A stretch of DNA of 64,000 nt. Origin: Halomonas sp. M4R1S46 (GTDB lineage Bacteria; Pseudomonadota; Gammaproteobacteria; Pseudomonadales; Halomonadaceae). Where the stretch lies: assembly GCF_025725685.1 (NCBI RefSeq), contig NZ_CP107008.1, positions 2,728,001 through 2,792,000 of the forward strand. The letters are read 5' to 3'. Of the stretch, positions 18,300 to 26,235 are shown piece after piece. A program made the translations under genes and the position numbers. How positions within the stretch are numbered: position 1 is the stretch's first letter; each line of letters starts with the position of its first letter. The notes under the pieces are model-generated. The model saw nothing but the letters and a program-made list of their open reading frames with translations, made no database searches and was not told where the DNA came from.

Positions 18300-19516
18300 T
18301 GCCCGCCGTCCCCTTCGGCCGCGGAGGCGTCAGCGCCTGCCTGCCCCGGACCGGCAGCGGTCTGCTGGGCCATCAGCGCCGCCGCGTCGCCGTCGAAGGC
18401 CTGTGCGGCGATGGGCGTGCCGGGCTGCAGGCCCGCGGGGTCGCTCACCACGACCCGATCACCGCTCTCGAGGCCATCACGCAAGAGCTGCCAGGGGCCG
18501 GCAATCTCGCCGAGCTGCACGGTGCGTGCCCTGGCCTTGTCGTCCTCGTCGAGCACGAAGACCTGGGGCCCCATCAGCCCCTGGGTCAGGGCGATCTCGG
18601 GCACCGCCATGACGTCGAAGCGCTTCATGCCCTCGAGCTGCACCCGCACGAACTGGCCGGGCAGCACCCGCGCCTCGGGGTTGGCGAAGGTCGCCTTGGC
18701 CTGGACGGTGCTGGTGGCCTCGTCGACTCGCGAGCCGAGGAAGTCCAGGTGCCCCCTCAGGCTGCCGCCGCCGGCGGGCAGCTCCAGGCGGGCGCCGATA
18801 TCGCTGATCGCCTGGTCAGCCAGCTGGCGGCGCAGCGCGAAGGCGTCCTCCTGGGGCAGCTGGAAGCGCACCTCCAGCGGATCCAGGGGCGTGATGGTGG
18901 CGAGCTCGGTGCCCTCGGTCACCAGATTGCCCACGTTCACCTGGCTCAGGCCGATCATGCCGGTCACCGGGGCGGTGACGTCGGCATAGCCGAGATCGAT
19001 CCGGGCATTGGCCAGGGCCGCCTCGGCCTGGGCCACCGCGGCTCGGGCCACGCTCTGGTCCGCCAGGGCCTGGTCGTACTGCTGACGGCTCACCGAGTTC
19101 TGGCTGAGCAGCTGCCGGAAGCGGTTGGCATCGCGCTGGGCCCGCACCAGCTCGGCCTCGGCGCTCTCCAGGTCGGCCTCGCGCTGGGCCACGACGGACT
19201 CGTAGAGGTCCGGCTCGATGGAGTACAGGCTGTCGCCCTGCTCCACCAACTCCCCCGGCTCGAAGTGCCTGGCCTCCAGGAAGCCATCCACGCGGGCCAC
19301 CAGGGTCACCTCGTTCTCGCTGCGCAGCTTGGCGGGATAGGACTTGTCCAGGGGGATGTCCTGGCGCGCCATCTCCATCACCTGCATGGGCCGGGGCGGG
19401 GCGTCGCCTCCGTCGGCCTGTTGTGGCGGGACCTCTTCCTGGCCACAGGCTGCCAGCATCAGGCTCGAGGCCAGCGCCAGCAGGCCGGCCCGGCTCCTCT
19501 GGATGATCGTTTTCAT
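18296..19516 (-). CDS. RND periplasmic adaptor lipoprotein (AcrA/MexA type)
   Basis: A 406-aa protein with a lipoprotein signal ending LMLAAC (Cys24). Next come a lipoyl-like half (VTLVARVDGFLEARHFEPGELVEQGD), a long alpha-hairpin (residues about 95-165, heptad-rich with NSVSRQQYDQALAD), the second lipoyl half (GYADVTAPVTGMIG) and a beta-barrel domain. It links the RND permease to the TolC-type channel. It is preceded by a double AcrR-type operator, so it is probably transcribed separately from the channel gene upstream. Confidence 0.93.
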   Translation of the reverse strand: MKTIIQRSRAGLLALASSLMLAACGQEEVPPQQADGGDAPPRPMQVMEMARQDIPLDKSYPAKLRSENEVTLVARVDGFLEARHFEPGELVEQGDSLYSIEPDLYESVVAQREADLESAEAELVRAQRDANRFRQLLSQNSVSRQQYDQALADQSVARAAVAQAEAALANARIDLGYADVTAPVTGMIGLSQVNVGNLVTEGTELATITPLDPLEVRFQLPQEDAFALRRQLADQAISDIGARLELPAGGGSLRGHLDFLGSRVDEATSTVQAKATFANPEARVLPGQFVRVQLEGMKRFDVMAVPEIALTQGLMGPQVFVLDEDDKARARTVQLGEIAGPWQLLRDGLESGDRVVVSDPAGLQPGTPIAAQAFDGDAAALMAQQTAAGPGQAGADASAAEGDGGQ

Positions 19517-19563
19517 GCCTTGCTATCCCGTTGAGCGCGTCAAGAGTCGACAGAGACTACACG

Positions 19564-19604
19564 CATACAGTCGTGAATGTAAACCATACATCCACGACTG
19601 TATG
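19564..19604. promoter_or_regulatory. Double AcrR-type operator, large inverted repeat, upstream of the adaptor gene
   Basis: Two 18-bp sites, CATACAGTCGTGAATGTA (19564-19581) and TACATCCACGACTGTATG (19587-19604), face each other across five bases. They match at 17 of 18 positions when one is inverted. Each is itself a CATACA-N5-GAATGTA site. The whole 41-bp palindrome fills the 106-bp gap between the channel and adaptor genes. It could bind two regulator dimers and can also form a cruciform or hairpin. Confidence 0.75.
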
Positions 19605-19622
19605 CCATGATGGTCGGCGGTA

Positions 19623-21104
19623 TCAGTCGGCGGGGCGTGGAGGGTCTCCGATCTCCAGCGCCGCCTCGTAGCGATCTCCCTCTCCCTCCTCGGGCAGGGT
19701 GAAGGACACGCCCTGTTCCTCGTCGAGCCACGCATTGAGTGCCTCGATGGCCTCGACATTCAGGGTGCCCGACTGCTGGCGCAGGGTGAGCAGATTGGTC
19801 ACGTAGCTGAAGCGCGCATCGGCATAGTCGGCGACGGCGTCGTAGAGGTTCTGTTCGGCGTTGAGCACGTCGACGATGTTGCGGGTCCCGACCTCGTAGC
19901 CGGCCCGGGTGGCATCCAGGGCGCTCTGGTTGGAGACGATGGCCTGGGCACGGGCCTCCACCGTGGTCACGTCGTTGCTGACCTGGGTGAACAGGGAGCG
20001 CACCTGCTGGACGGTGTCGCGGCGCTGGGACTCGAAATCATACTGGCTCGCCTCCAGCGCATAGGTGCTCTGCCGGATGCTCGCCGTGGTGCGCCCCCCG
20101 GTGTACAGCGGCAGGCTCACCCCGACCCCGACCTGGCTGGCGGAGTTTTCCCCCTCCACGCTGTCGCGGTCGTTGTCGCTGTAGTTGTAGTTGGCGAAGG
20201 CCTCGACCACCGGCAGGCGCTGGGCCTGGGCGATGTCCACGCCACTGCGCGACACCTCGACGCCGGCCTGGCTGGCCAGCACCAGCGGGTTGTTGTCCAG
20301 GGCCTTCTCCACCCAGGCATCCCGCCGGCGGGGGTCGGGCGGCGTGACCGGCATGGCCTCCTTGAGCGACTCGATGCTGTCGTAGCGCGTGCCGGTGAGA
20401 CGCTCGAGGGCCTCGAAGCTGACCTGCAGGTCGCTCTCCGCGGCGATCCGCTCGGCCCGGGACTGGTCGAAGCGCGCCTGGGCCTCCTCCACCTCGGTGA
20501 TGGCGATCAGGCCCACATCGAACTGCTCGCGGGCCTGCTCGAGCTGACGACCGATGGCCCGCTCCTGGGCCCGGCGTGCCTCGAGGATCTCGTGGGCGCG
20601 CAGGATATCGAAGTAGGCCGATGCCACGTCGATCAGCACCTGCTGCTCGGTGGCGGCCAGCTGGTAGGTCTGCTGGTCGATCTGACGGTCGGCCTGCTCC
20701 ACCTCGGCGCCATTGCGGGCATCAAAGAGCGCCTGGGTGGCCTCCAGGGTCAGGGCGCCGCTGTTGTAGGCGTCGTCTCCCGTCTCCGAGCCGGTACCGA
20801 AACGCGCGGCCAGAGGCGAGGTCTGGCTCTGGTACTCGCGGTTGTGGGCCAGCTGGCCCGAGGCGTTGACCTGGGGCAGCAGGTCACCGCGCTCGACGTC
20901 GCGGCCGGCTTCCACGCTGCCGAGCTGGGCGCGCGCCGAGGCCAGCTCGGCGTTGTTGTCCAGGGCGTCCCGGGTGATGGTCAGCAGGTCGGCCGCCTGG
21001 GCCGGCGCCACCATCAGCGAGGTCACCAGCAGGGGTAGCAGGGCCCGTGCCCCGGGGCGAGGACCAGAGCCCGGAAGCACCGAACGAAACGGCATCATCG
21101 GCAA
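19623..21104 (-). CDS. TolC-family outer-membrane efflux channel
   Basis: A 493-aa protein with a long signal peptide (cleavage likely after APAQA near residue 37). It has two TolC repeats rich in coiled-coil helices, including ASARAQLGSVEAGRDVERGDL and LASQAGVEVSRSGVDIAQAQR, and the characteristic VGTRNIVDVLNAEQNLYDA near residue 400. It forms the outer-membrane duct of the tripartite pump. Gene order on the minus strand is channel, adaptor, permease. A degenerate AcrR-type site lies upstream. Confidence 0.93.
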   Translation of the reverse strand: MPMMPFRSVLPGSGPRPGARALLPLLVTSLMVAPAQAADLLTITRDALDNNAELASARAQLGSVEAGRDVERGDLLPQVNASGQLAHNREYQSQTSPLAARFGTGSETGDDAYNSGALTLEATQALFDARNGAEVEQADRQIDQQTYQLAATEQQVLIDVASAYFDILRAHEILEARRAQERAIGRQLEQAREQFDVGLIAITEVEEAQARFDQSRAERIAAESDLQVSFEALERLTGTRYDSIESLKEAMPVTPPDPRRRDAWVEKALDNNPLVLASQAGVEVSRSGVDIAQAQRLPVVEAFANYNYSDNDRDSVEGENSASQVGVGVSLPLYTGGRTTASIRQSTYALEASQYDFESQRRDTVQQVRSLFTQVSNDVTTVEARAQAIVSNQSALDATRAGYEVGTRNIVDVLNAEQNLYDAVADYADARFSYVTNLLTLRQQSGTLNVEAIEALNAWLDEEQGVSFTLPEEGEGDRYEAALEIGDPPRPAD

Positions 21105-21127
21105 GTTCCTTGTGTCGATAGAGGTTA

Positions 21128-21145
21128 TACATTCATTGTCGCATG
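21128..21145. promoter_or_regulatory. Degenerate AcrR-type operator upstream of the channel gene
   Basis: TACATTC-ATTGT-CGCATG matches the inverted form of the operator (TACATTC-N5-TGTATG) at 11 of 13 fixed positions and lies 24 bases before the channel start codon. With the sites at 13492 and 19564 it suggests control of both pump transcripts by the TetR protein. Confidence 0.55.
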
Positions 21146-21220
21146 TTTATGGCGTCAATCCATCGTCAACCATGCAAGCCGCGTGAAATTTTTCGAGGCC
21201 CTCGGCAGTGGCCGGCGAAT

Positions 21221-21247
21221 CGACTATGCTGCAAAGCAGCATAGTCG
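21221..21247. repeat. Perfect inverted repeat upstream of the alpha/beta hydrolase gene
   Basis: CGACTATGCTGC-AAA-GCAGCATAGTCG: 12-bp perfect arms with a 3-base centre, 18 bases before the hydrolase ATG and just ahead of its ribosome-binding site. It could be a dimer operator or an mRNA hairpin that limits translation. There is no U-run for termination. Confidence 0.6.
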
Positions 21248-21265
21248 AACCCGGGGGAATGCGAC

Positions 21266-22186
21266 ATGGATGCACTGACACTGCTGCGGGTCAGGGAGCT
21301 GGAGGTGGCGGTGCGCATCTGGCACCCGCAGGCCCCGCGAACCGTCATCGCCTGGCATGGACTGGCCCGCCACGGCGGCGACTTCGCCGACTTCGCCCGG
21401 GCGCTCGGGCCCGACTGGCGGGTCCTGGCGCCCGATACCCCGGGTCGGGGGCTGTCCAGCTGGTCGCTGTATCCATCACACGACTATCTGTATTCGCACT
21501 ACATGACAATAGCAGTTGCGCTGCTGGATCACTTCGGCCTGGAGCGGGTGCCCTGGGTCGGTACGTCCATGGGCGGCCTGCTGGGCATGCTGCTGGCCGC
21601 CGAGTCGGCCACCGCGGGGCGCATCGAGCGCCTGGTACTCAATGATGTCGGCCCGGAACTCGACCCCGACGGCCTGGCCTCGTTGGCCGCCTACTTCGCT
21701 GTCCCCCACCGCTTCTGTCGCTTCAGCGAACTGGAGGAGGAGCTTCGCCGCCACTATGCCGGCTTCGGCATCGAGGGCGACGACGCCTGGCGACGCCTGG
21801 CCCTGGCCAGCGCCCGCCGACTCCCCGACGGCAGCTGGACCTACCACTATGATCCGCGCATCGGCGAGCAATTCGTCCATGACACCCCTCGGGACACCTG
21901 GGCCGACTGGCAGGCGATCCGCTGCCCGCTGATGGTGGTGCGCGGCGAGACCTCGCCGCTGCTGAGCGCCGAGAGCGTGACCCGCATGCGCGAGACCCAG
22001 CCCGGCCTGGTCAGCCTCGAGGTCCCCGGTTGCGGTCACGCCCCCATGCTCGATCGCCCCCGCCAGGTCGCGCCCATCGCTGACTTCCTGTCCGCCGCGC
22101 CCTCCCTGCCGCGTGTCGTCACGCCGGTGGCCGGGTGGTGGCGGCGAGGCCGTCGCTGGCTTCGCCATCTCGGCGGCTGGGCCTGA
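21266..22186 (+). CDS. Alpha/beta-fold hydrolase
   Basis: A 306-aa protein starting MDALTLLRVRELEVAVRIWH. AWHGLARHGGDF is the oxyanion-hole HG loop, GTSMGG places the nucleophile at Ser101, and CGHAPMLDRP near residue 258 holds the catalytic His. Size and motifs fit esterases, epoxide or C-C hydrolases of this superfamily. The substrate cannot be read from the sequence. The last 35 residues are Arg- and Trp-rich. GGGGGA sits 8 bases upstream, directly after the inverted repeat at 21221-21247. Confidence 0.85.
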   Translation: MDALTLLRVRELEVAVRIWHPQAPRTVIAWHGLARHGGDFADFARALGPDWRVLAPDTPGRGLSSWSLYPSHDYLYSHYMTIAVALLDHFGLERVPWVGTSMGGLLGMLLAAESATAGRIERLVLNDVGPELDPDGLASLAAYFAVPHRFCRFSELEEELRRHYAGFGIEGDDAWRRLALASARRLPDGSWTYHYDPRIGEQFVHDTPRDTWADWQAIRCPLMVVRGETSPLLSAESVTRMRETQPGLVSLEVPGCGHAPMLDRPRQVAPIADFLSAAPSLPRVVTPVAGWWRRGRRWLRHLGGWA

Positions 22187-22238
22187 GCGCCGCTGCCCAG
22201 TCGGCAGCGCGACCACCCTCCCCGCCACCGGCGATGGC

Positions 22239-23078
22239 TCAGTCCCTGGCCAGTCGGTCCAGCGTTCGCTCCACGGCGCCCCGATAGCTGCCCCCGAACA
22301 GCAGCAGGTGGTTGAGCAGCGGATAGAGCTGGAACAGGGCCTCGCGCCGCGGCCAGTCGTCCGGGGGCGCACCGTTCCAGTAGGCCTCGAAGAAGGCCTC
22401 GGAGGGCGCGCCGAACAGGGTCAGCATGGCCAGGTCCACCTCGGGATAATGGCGATAGACCGCCGGGTCGATGACGGCCGGTCCCCGATCGGTATGGAGC
22501 ACATTGCCGGACCAGAGATCGCCGTGGACCAGGCGCGCCGGGGCATCCGGTAACCACGTCTCCAGCCCTTCCGCCAGGGCCTGCAGGCGTGTGCGCAGTC
22601 GCTGGTCCAGCCGTCCCCGCTCATGGCAGGCCCGGGTCAGCGGCAACAGCCGTCGCTCTCGCTGAAAGGCGCGGCCATCGGCGAGGGGCGCGTTGGGCTG
22701 GGGCGTGGTGCCGCAGGCATTGTCACGGTGCCAGCCATGCGGCCCCCCGGTCACCGCATGCAGCTCACGCAGCCCCTCGCCCAGGGCGACCTCGCCACCC
22801 GGTGCCCGTCCGCAGGTGGCGAGGGCCTCCATCACCAGCCACTCTCCCTCCTGGCCGAGTACCTCCGGCACCACCAGCCGGGTCGCGGCCTCGCGCAGCA
22901 CCGTCAGCCCTTCCGCCTCCCCGACCAGGCGCCCGGCGGCATCCCGCTTGATCACGACCGCACCCTGGTCGGTCTCCAGCCGGAACACCGCGGCGATGTC
23001 GCCTCCCGCCAGGGCCATCGGCGCCCCCCGGGGGATCAGGCCGATGCGCTCCATCAGGCGCTCGATATCCCGTTGCAT
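22239..23078 (-). CDS. Fructosamine/ketosamine-3-kinase family protein
   Basis: A 279-aa kinase-like protein. The N-terminal lobe has AVVIKRDAAG (probable ATP-binding Lys). LVHGDLWSGN (about residues 184-193) is the Brenner-type catalytic loop and VIDPAVYRHYPEVDLAM the metal-binding segment, the exact pattern of the FN3K family. These enzymes phosphorylate ketoamines on glycated proteins or small molecules, leading to deglycation. It converges on the upstream hydrolase gene. Confidence 0.88.
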   Translation of the reverse strand: MQRDIERLMERIGLIPRGAPMALAGGDIAAVFRLETDQGAVVIKRDAAGRLVGEAEGLTVLREAATRLVVPEVLGQEGEWLVMEALATCGRAPGGEVALGEGLRELHAVTGGPHGWHRDNACGTTPQPNAPLADGRAFQRERRLLPLTRACHERGRLDQRLRTRLQALAEGLETWLPDAPARLVHGDLWSGNVLHTDRGPAVIDPAVYRHYPEVDLAMLTLFGAPSEAFFEAYWNGAPPDDWPRREALFQLYPLLNHLLLFGGSYRGAVERTLDRLARD

Positions 23079-23135
23079 GCGTCCACTCCACTCCTGCGAT
23101 GGCCCATAGCCTCGTCAGACACCCGCTGCCTTGTC

Positions 23136-23159
23136 AAAAAAGCCGCCCGGATGGGCGGC
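23136..23159 (-). terminator. Rho-independent terminator of the fasciclin gene
   Basis: On the minus strand GCCGCCC-ATCC-GGGCGGC is followed directly by six T residues, a textbook terminator 40 bases after the fasciclin stop. Confidence 0.9.
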
Positions 23160-23198
23160 AAGGGGGTTGCACGGGACAACCGCAGGGGATGAAGGCCC

Positions 23199-23705
23199 TC
23201 ACTCGGGCATCAGCACGCCGTCGATCACATGGATGACCCCGTTGCTGGCCTCGATATCGGCCTGGATGACGGTGGCGTCGTCGACCATCACCTGGCCATC
23301 CATGGTGGTGACGGTGACATCCTGCCCCTGCACCGTGGTGGCACTGTCGGCCGCCATGGCGTCCTCGGCCATAATCCTGCCGGGTACCACGTGGTAGGTG
23401 AGGATGGCTTGCAGGGTTTCCCGGTTCTCGGGCTTGAGCAGGTCCTCGACGGTCCCGTCCGGGAGGGCCGCGAAGGCCTCATCGGTGGGCGCGAAGACGG
23501 TGAAGGGGCCCTCGCCCTTGAGGGTGTCGACCAGGTCGGCGGCCTCGACGGCCGCGACCAGGGTCTCGAACTGGCCGGCCGCCATGGCGGTGTCGACGAT
23601 ATCCTCTTTCATGCCATGACTGTCGGCCTGGACGCTGCCGGCCAGCATCAGGCCCAGCAGGCCGGTACCGATCCATTGCGGGGCGTGGGTGGTGATGGCG
23701 TTCAT
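23199..23705 (-). CDS. Secreted fasciclin-domain (FAS1) protein
   Basis: A 168-aa protein with a signal peptide (cleavage after SVQA, residue 27) and one FAS1 domain. The H1 box-like TVFAPTDEAFAALP and the C-terminal GVIHVIDGVLMPE are typical, with ILTYHVVPGRIM between them. Bacterial FAS1 proteins are periplasmic or surface adhesion-like proteins of uncertain role. It is a single-gene unit with its own terminator. The 225-bp upstream gap has a short AT-rich patch but no clear promoter. Confidence 0.92.
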   Translation of the reverse strand: MNAITTHAPQWIGTGLLGLMLAGSVQADSHGMKEDIVDTAMAAGQFETLVAAVEAADLVDTLKGEGPFTVFAPTDEAFAALPDGTVEDLLKPENRETLQAILTYHVVPGRIMAEDAMAADSATTVQGQDVTVTTMDGQVMVDDATVIQADIEASNGVIHVIDGVLMPE

Positions 23706-23930
23706 GTTGGCTCACTCCTCTGGGGATAACGCCAGCGCAAGAAGGGGCGCTCGGCGTGACGCTTGCCTGACGGCGAAACCACTGCCGCTCCTTCCTATAC
23801 AAAAAGTAATCCATGTACAGTTACTGGACAAGAATTATTTTTCTCGACCTGGCGGCTCCCCCCCTTGAGGCTGACGGCGGCGCCCGGTTATGGCACAAGG
23901 GGGGGGACATTCCCGGGAAGGAGCCTCACC

Positions 23931-24242
23931 ATGTACAAGCTTGCATTCTTCGTGCCCGTCGACGCTGCCGAGCGGGTCAAGGAGGCCGTCTTCGCCACCG
24001 GCGCCGGACGCATCGGCGACTACGAGGCCTGCTGCTTCCAGACGCCCGGCACCGGCCAGTTTCGCCCGCTGGCGGGCGCCCAGCCGCATATCGGCCGGGT
24101 CGGCGAGCTGGAGACGGTGGAGGAACTCAAGGTGGAGCTGGTCTGCGAGGATGCCGTGATCCGCGAGGCGGTGGCGGCCCTCCGGCTGGCCCATCCCTAC
24201 GAGGAACCGGCCTATGATGTCTGGCCACTGGCAACGGTGTAG
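23931..24242 (+). CDS. NIF3/YqfO C-terminal-like protein (COG3323 type)
   Basis: The 103-aa protein begins MYKLAFFVPVDAAERVKEAV and ends LRLAHPYEEPAYDVWPLATV. The segments FATGAGRIGDYEACCF, GTGQFRPLAGAQPHIG and HPYEEPAYDV are the signature of the small domain inserted in NIF3/YqfO proteins, which also occurs as a stand-alone protein. The biochemical role is unknown. The ATG at 23931 follows GGAAGGAG by about 8 bases. A longer frame from 23763 has no family match. Confidence 0.85.
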   Translation: MYKLAFFVPVDAAERVKEAVFATGAGRIGDYEACCFQTPGTGQFRPLAGAQPHIGRVGELETVEELKVELVCEDAVIREAVAALRLAHPYEEPAYDVWPLATV

Positions 24243-24304
24243 GGCATAGGGCCTGCCAGGCGGGCCCTTACCCCTCCCCCGACGGGCGGGGCGACTCGGG
24301 CGGC

Positions 24305-24862
24305 TCAGGCCGACCCGAAGTAGCGTTCGCGGTCTTCCGGGGTGATGTCGCTGATGTGCAGCGGGTAGTCGCCGCCGGCGCGATCGGCGAAGAAGTGGCG
24401 CAGGGTGCGCTCGATGGTGGGGAAGGCGAGCGCATCCCAGGGCACCTCGTGTTCCTCGAACAGCGCGACCTCGAGACTTTCCGGGCCGGCCCCGAAGTCG
24501 CCGGCGAGGTCGGCGCGAAAGATCATGAACACCTGGTTGATGTGCGGCAGGTTGATCAGGGTGTAGAGGTCATGGATCGCCACGTCGGCCAGGGCCTCCT
24601 CGCGGGTCTCCCGCGCCGCCGCCTCCACGGTGGTCTCGGCGTTCTCCATGAATCCCGCCGGCAGGGTCCAGTAGCCCTTGCGCGGCGCGATCGCCCGACG
24701 ACACAGCAGCACCCGGGAGCCGAGGACCGGCAGGGTACCGGCGACGATGCGCGGGTTCTGGTAATGGATGGTGCCGCAGGCCTCGCAGAGATACCGCGGT
24801 CGATCGTCGCCGTCCGGAATCGCGAAGCGGACCGGCTGGCCGCAATGGCTGCAGAAGTTCAT
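24305..24862 (-). CDS. Zinc-ribbon Nudix hydrolase
   Basis: A 185-aa protein starting MNFCSHCGQPVRFAIP. Cys4, Cys7, Cys26 and Cys29 form a zinc ribbon. The Nudix box runs G70 to A90 (GFMENAETTVEAAARETREE) with the expected Glu cluster, preceded by YWTLPAG. The layout resembles NADH pyrophosphatase-like or ADP-ribose hydrolases but is shorter than NudC (about 257 aa), so the substrate is left open. It is divergent from the next Nudix gene. Confidence 0.88.
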   Translation of the reverse strand: MNFCSHCGQPVRFAIPDGDDRPRYLCEACGTIHYQNPRIVAGTLPVLGSRVLLCRRAIAPRKGYWTLPAGFMENAETTVEAAARETREEALADVAIHDLYTLINLPHINQVFMIFRADLAGDFGAGPESLEVALFEEHEVPWDALAFPTIERTLRHFFADRAGGDYPLHISDITPEDRERYFGSA

Positions 24863-24955
24863 GTGGCTCCCTGACAGGCTGGCGACAGGCCATGGCCCGG
24901 GCTTGACGCCGCTCGCGGCGACTGGGTAAATGGGATGAAACCCGACGGAAGCACC

Positions 24956-25576
24956 ATGTTAGAGAAATTTCGCGATCGCCTGCAAGCGCATGCGCCCCGG
25001 CGATTGCGGCTCGACCTGCCCCAGGCGGCCGTGCTGATACCGCTGGTGGCGCGCCCCGAGCCGACGCTGCTCTTCACCCGCCGCGCCGCCCATCTCTCCA
25101 CCCACAGCGGCCAGGTGGCCTTTCCCGGCGGCAAGCGCGAGGAGCAGGATGACGACCTGCTGGCCACCGCCCTGCGCGAATCCGAGGAGGAGATCGCCCT
25201 GCCACCGTCCCGGGTCGAGATACTTGGCCGGCTCTCCGACGTGCTCTCCCTGCATGGATTGAAGGTCACGCCCTACGTGGGCGTGATCCCGCCCGACCTG
25301 CCCCTGGTCCCGGACCGCCGCGAGCTGGATACCATCTTCGAGGTCCCGGTGGCACACTTCCTCGAGGATCGTCGCACCCATACCGACGTGATCCGGGTCG
25401 AGGGTCGGGACTACTATGTGCCCAGCTATCGACGCGACGGCCATGTCATCTGGGGCCTGTCGTCGATGATGCTCGTGGAGCTGCTGGCCGAGGGCTGGGG
25501 CATGCCGATCAGTCTCTTCGCCCGCCCGTCCGGCGAGCTCCACTACCACCCCGAACGCCGGCTGCTCGATCGATGA
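24956..25576 (+). CDS. CoA pyrophosphatase-type Nudix hydrolase (NudL-like)
   Basis: About 206 aa starting MLEKFRDRLQAHAPRRLRLD. TRRAAHLSTHSGQVAFPGGK is the conserved CoA-pyrophosphatase stretch (UPF0035) leading into the Nudix box (residues 59-81, REEQ... ALRESEEEI). It probably hydrolyses CoA derivatives. I prefer this start because GGAAG lies 5-6 bases upstream. An in-frame ATG at 24935 would add 7 residues. Its stop overlaps the next start by 4 bases, forming a coupled unit with the oxygenase and the kinase. Confidence 0.85.
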   Translation: MLEKFRDRLQAHAPRRLRLDLPQAAVLIPLVARPEPTLLFTRRAAHLSTHSGQVAFPGGKREEQDDDLLATALRESEEEIALPPSRVEILGRLSDVLSLHGLKVTPYVGVIPPDLPLVPDRRELDTIFEVPVAHFLEDRRTHTDVIRVEGRDYYVPSYRRDGHVIWGLSSMMLVELLAEGWGMPISLFARPSGELHYHPERRLLDR

Positions 25577-26235
25577 ACGCAAGCGCCTCCCCTGCCCTGC
25601 TGCCCGAGTCCCGCCTGGCCGAACTGGTCGATGCCCTGGTCGACCGGGGCTGGTACGTCGGCGAGGACTTCCTGCCCGAGGCCCTGCACCGGCCGTTGCT
25701 CGACGAGCTGGCCGAGATGGCCCGCCGCGACGCCCTGGAGGTCGCCGGCATCGGGCGCGGCAACGAGCATCACCTGCGCCGGGACATCCGCGGTGACGCC
25801 ATTCGCTGGCTCGACCGCGAGAGCCTGGCGCAACGCCGCTACCTGGAGGCCATGGGCGAGCTGCAGCAGGCGCTGAACCAGGCGCTGTTCCTGGGCCTGT
25901 TCGAGTACGAGGCCCACTTCGCCCAGTACCCGCCGGGCGCCTTCTACCGCCGCCACCTGGACAGCTTCCGCGGCCGGGCCAACCGGGTGATCTCCACCGT
26001 CGGCTACCTCAATCCCGCCTGGCCCCTGGACGCCGGCGGCGAGATGGCGATCTTCGCCCCGGACGACCCGCAGCGCGAGGTGGCCCGGGTGCGCCCCGAG
26101 GCCGGCACCTTCGCCTGCTTCCTCTCCGACAGCGTGCCCCACGAGGTCCTGCCGACCCGCCGGCCCCGCGCCAGCATCGCCGGCTGGTTCCGGCGCAATG
26201 CCTCCCTCGGCGGCATGGTGGACCCGGCCCACTGA
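25573..26235 (+). CDS. 2-oxoglutarate/Fe(II)-dependent oxygenase
   Basis: A 220-aa double-stranded beta-helix protein. YRRHLD gives the HxD iron ligands (His128, Asp130), VPHEV the distal His190, and RASIAGWF the 2-oxoglutarate-binding Arg199. AGTFACFLSDSVPHEVLP closely resembles prolyl-4-hydroxylase-like bacterial proteins that modify proteins. It starts inside the Nudix stop (ATGA) and its TGA shares one base with the ATG of the histidine kinase. That tight coupling may point to oxygen- or 2OG-linked signalling. Confidence 0.82.
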   Translation: MNASASPALLPESRLAELVDALVDRGWYVGEDFLPEALHRPLLDELAEMARRDALEVAGIGRGNEHHLRRDIRGDAIRWLDRESLAQRRYLEAMGELQQALNQALFLGLFEYEAHFAQYPPGAFYRRHLDSFRGRANRVISTVGYLNPAWPLDAGGEMAIFAPDDPQREVARVRPEAGTFACFLSDSVPHEVLPTRRPRASIAGWFRRNASLGGMVDPAH

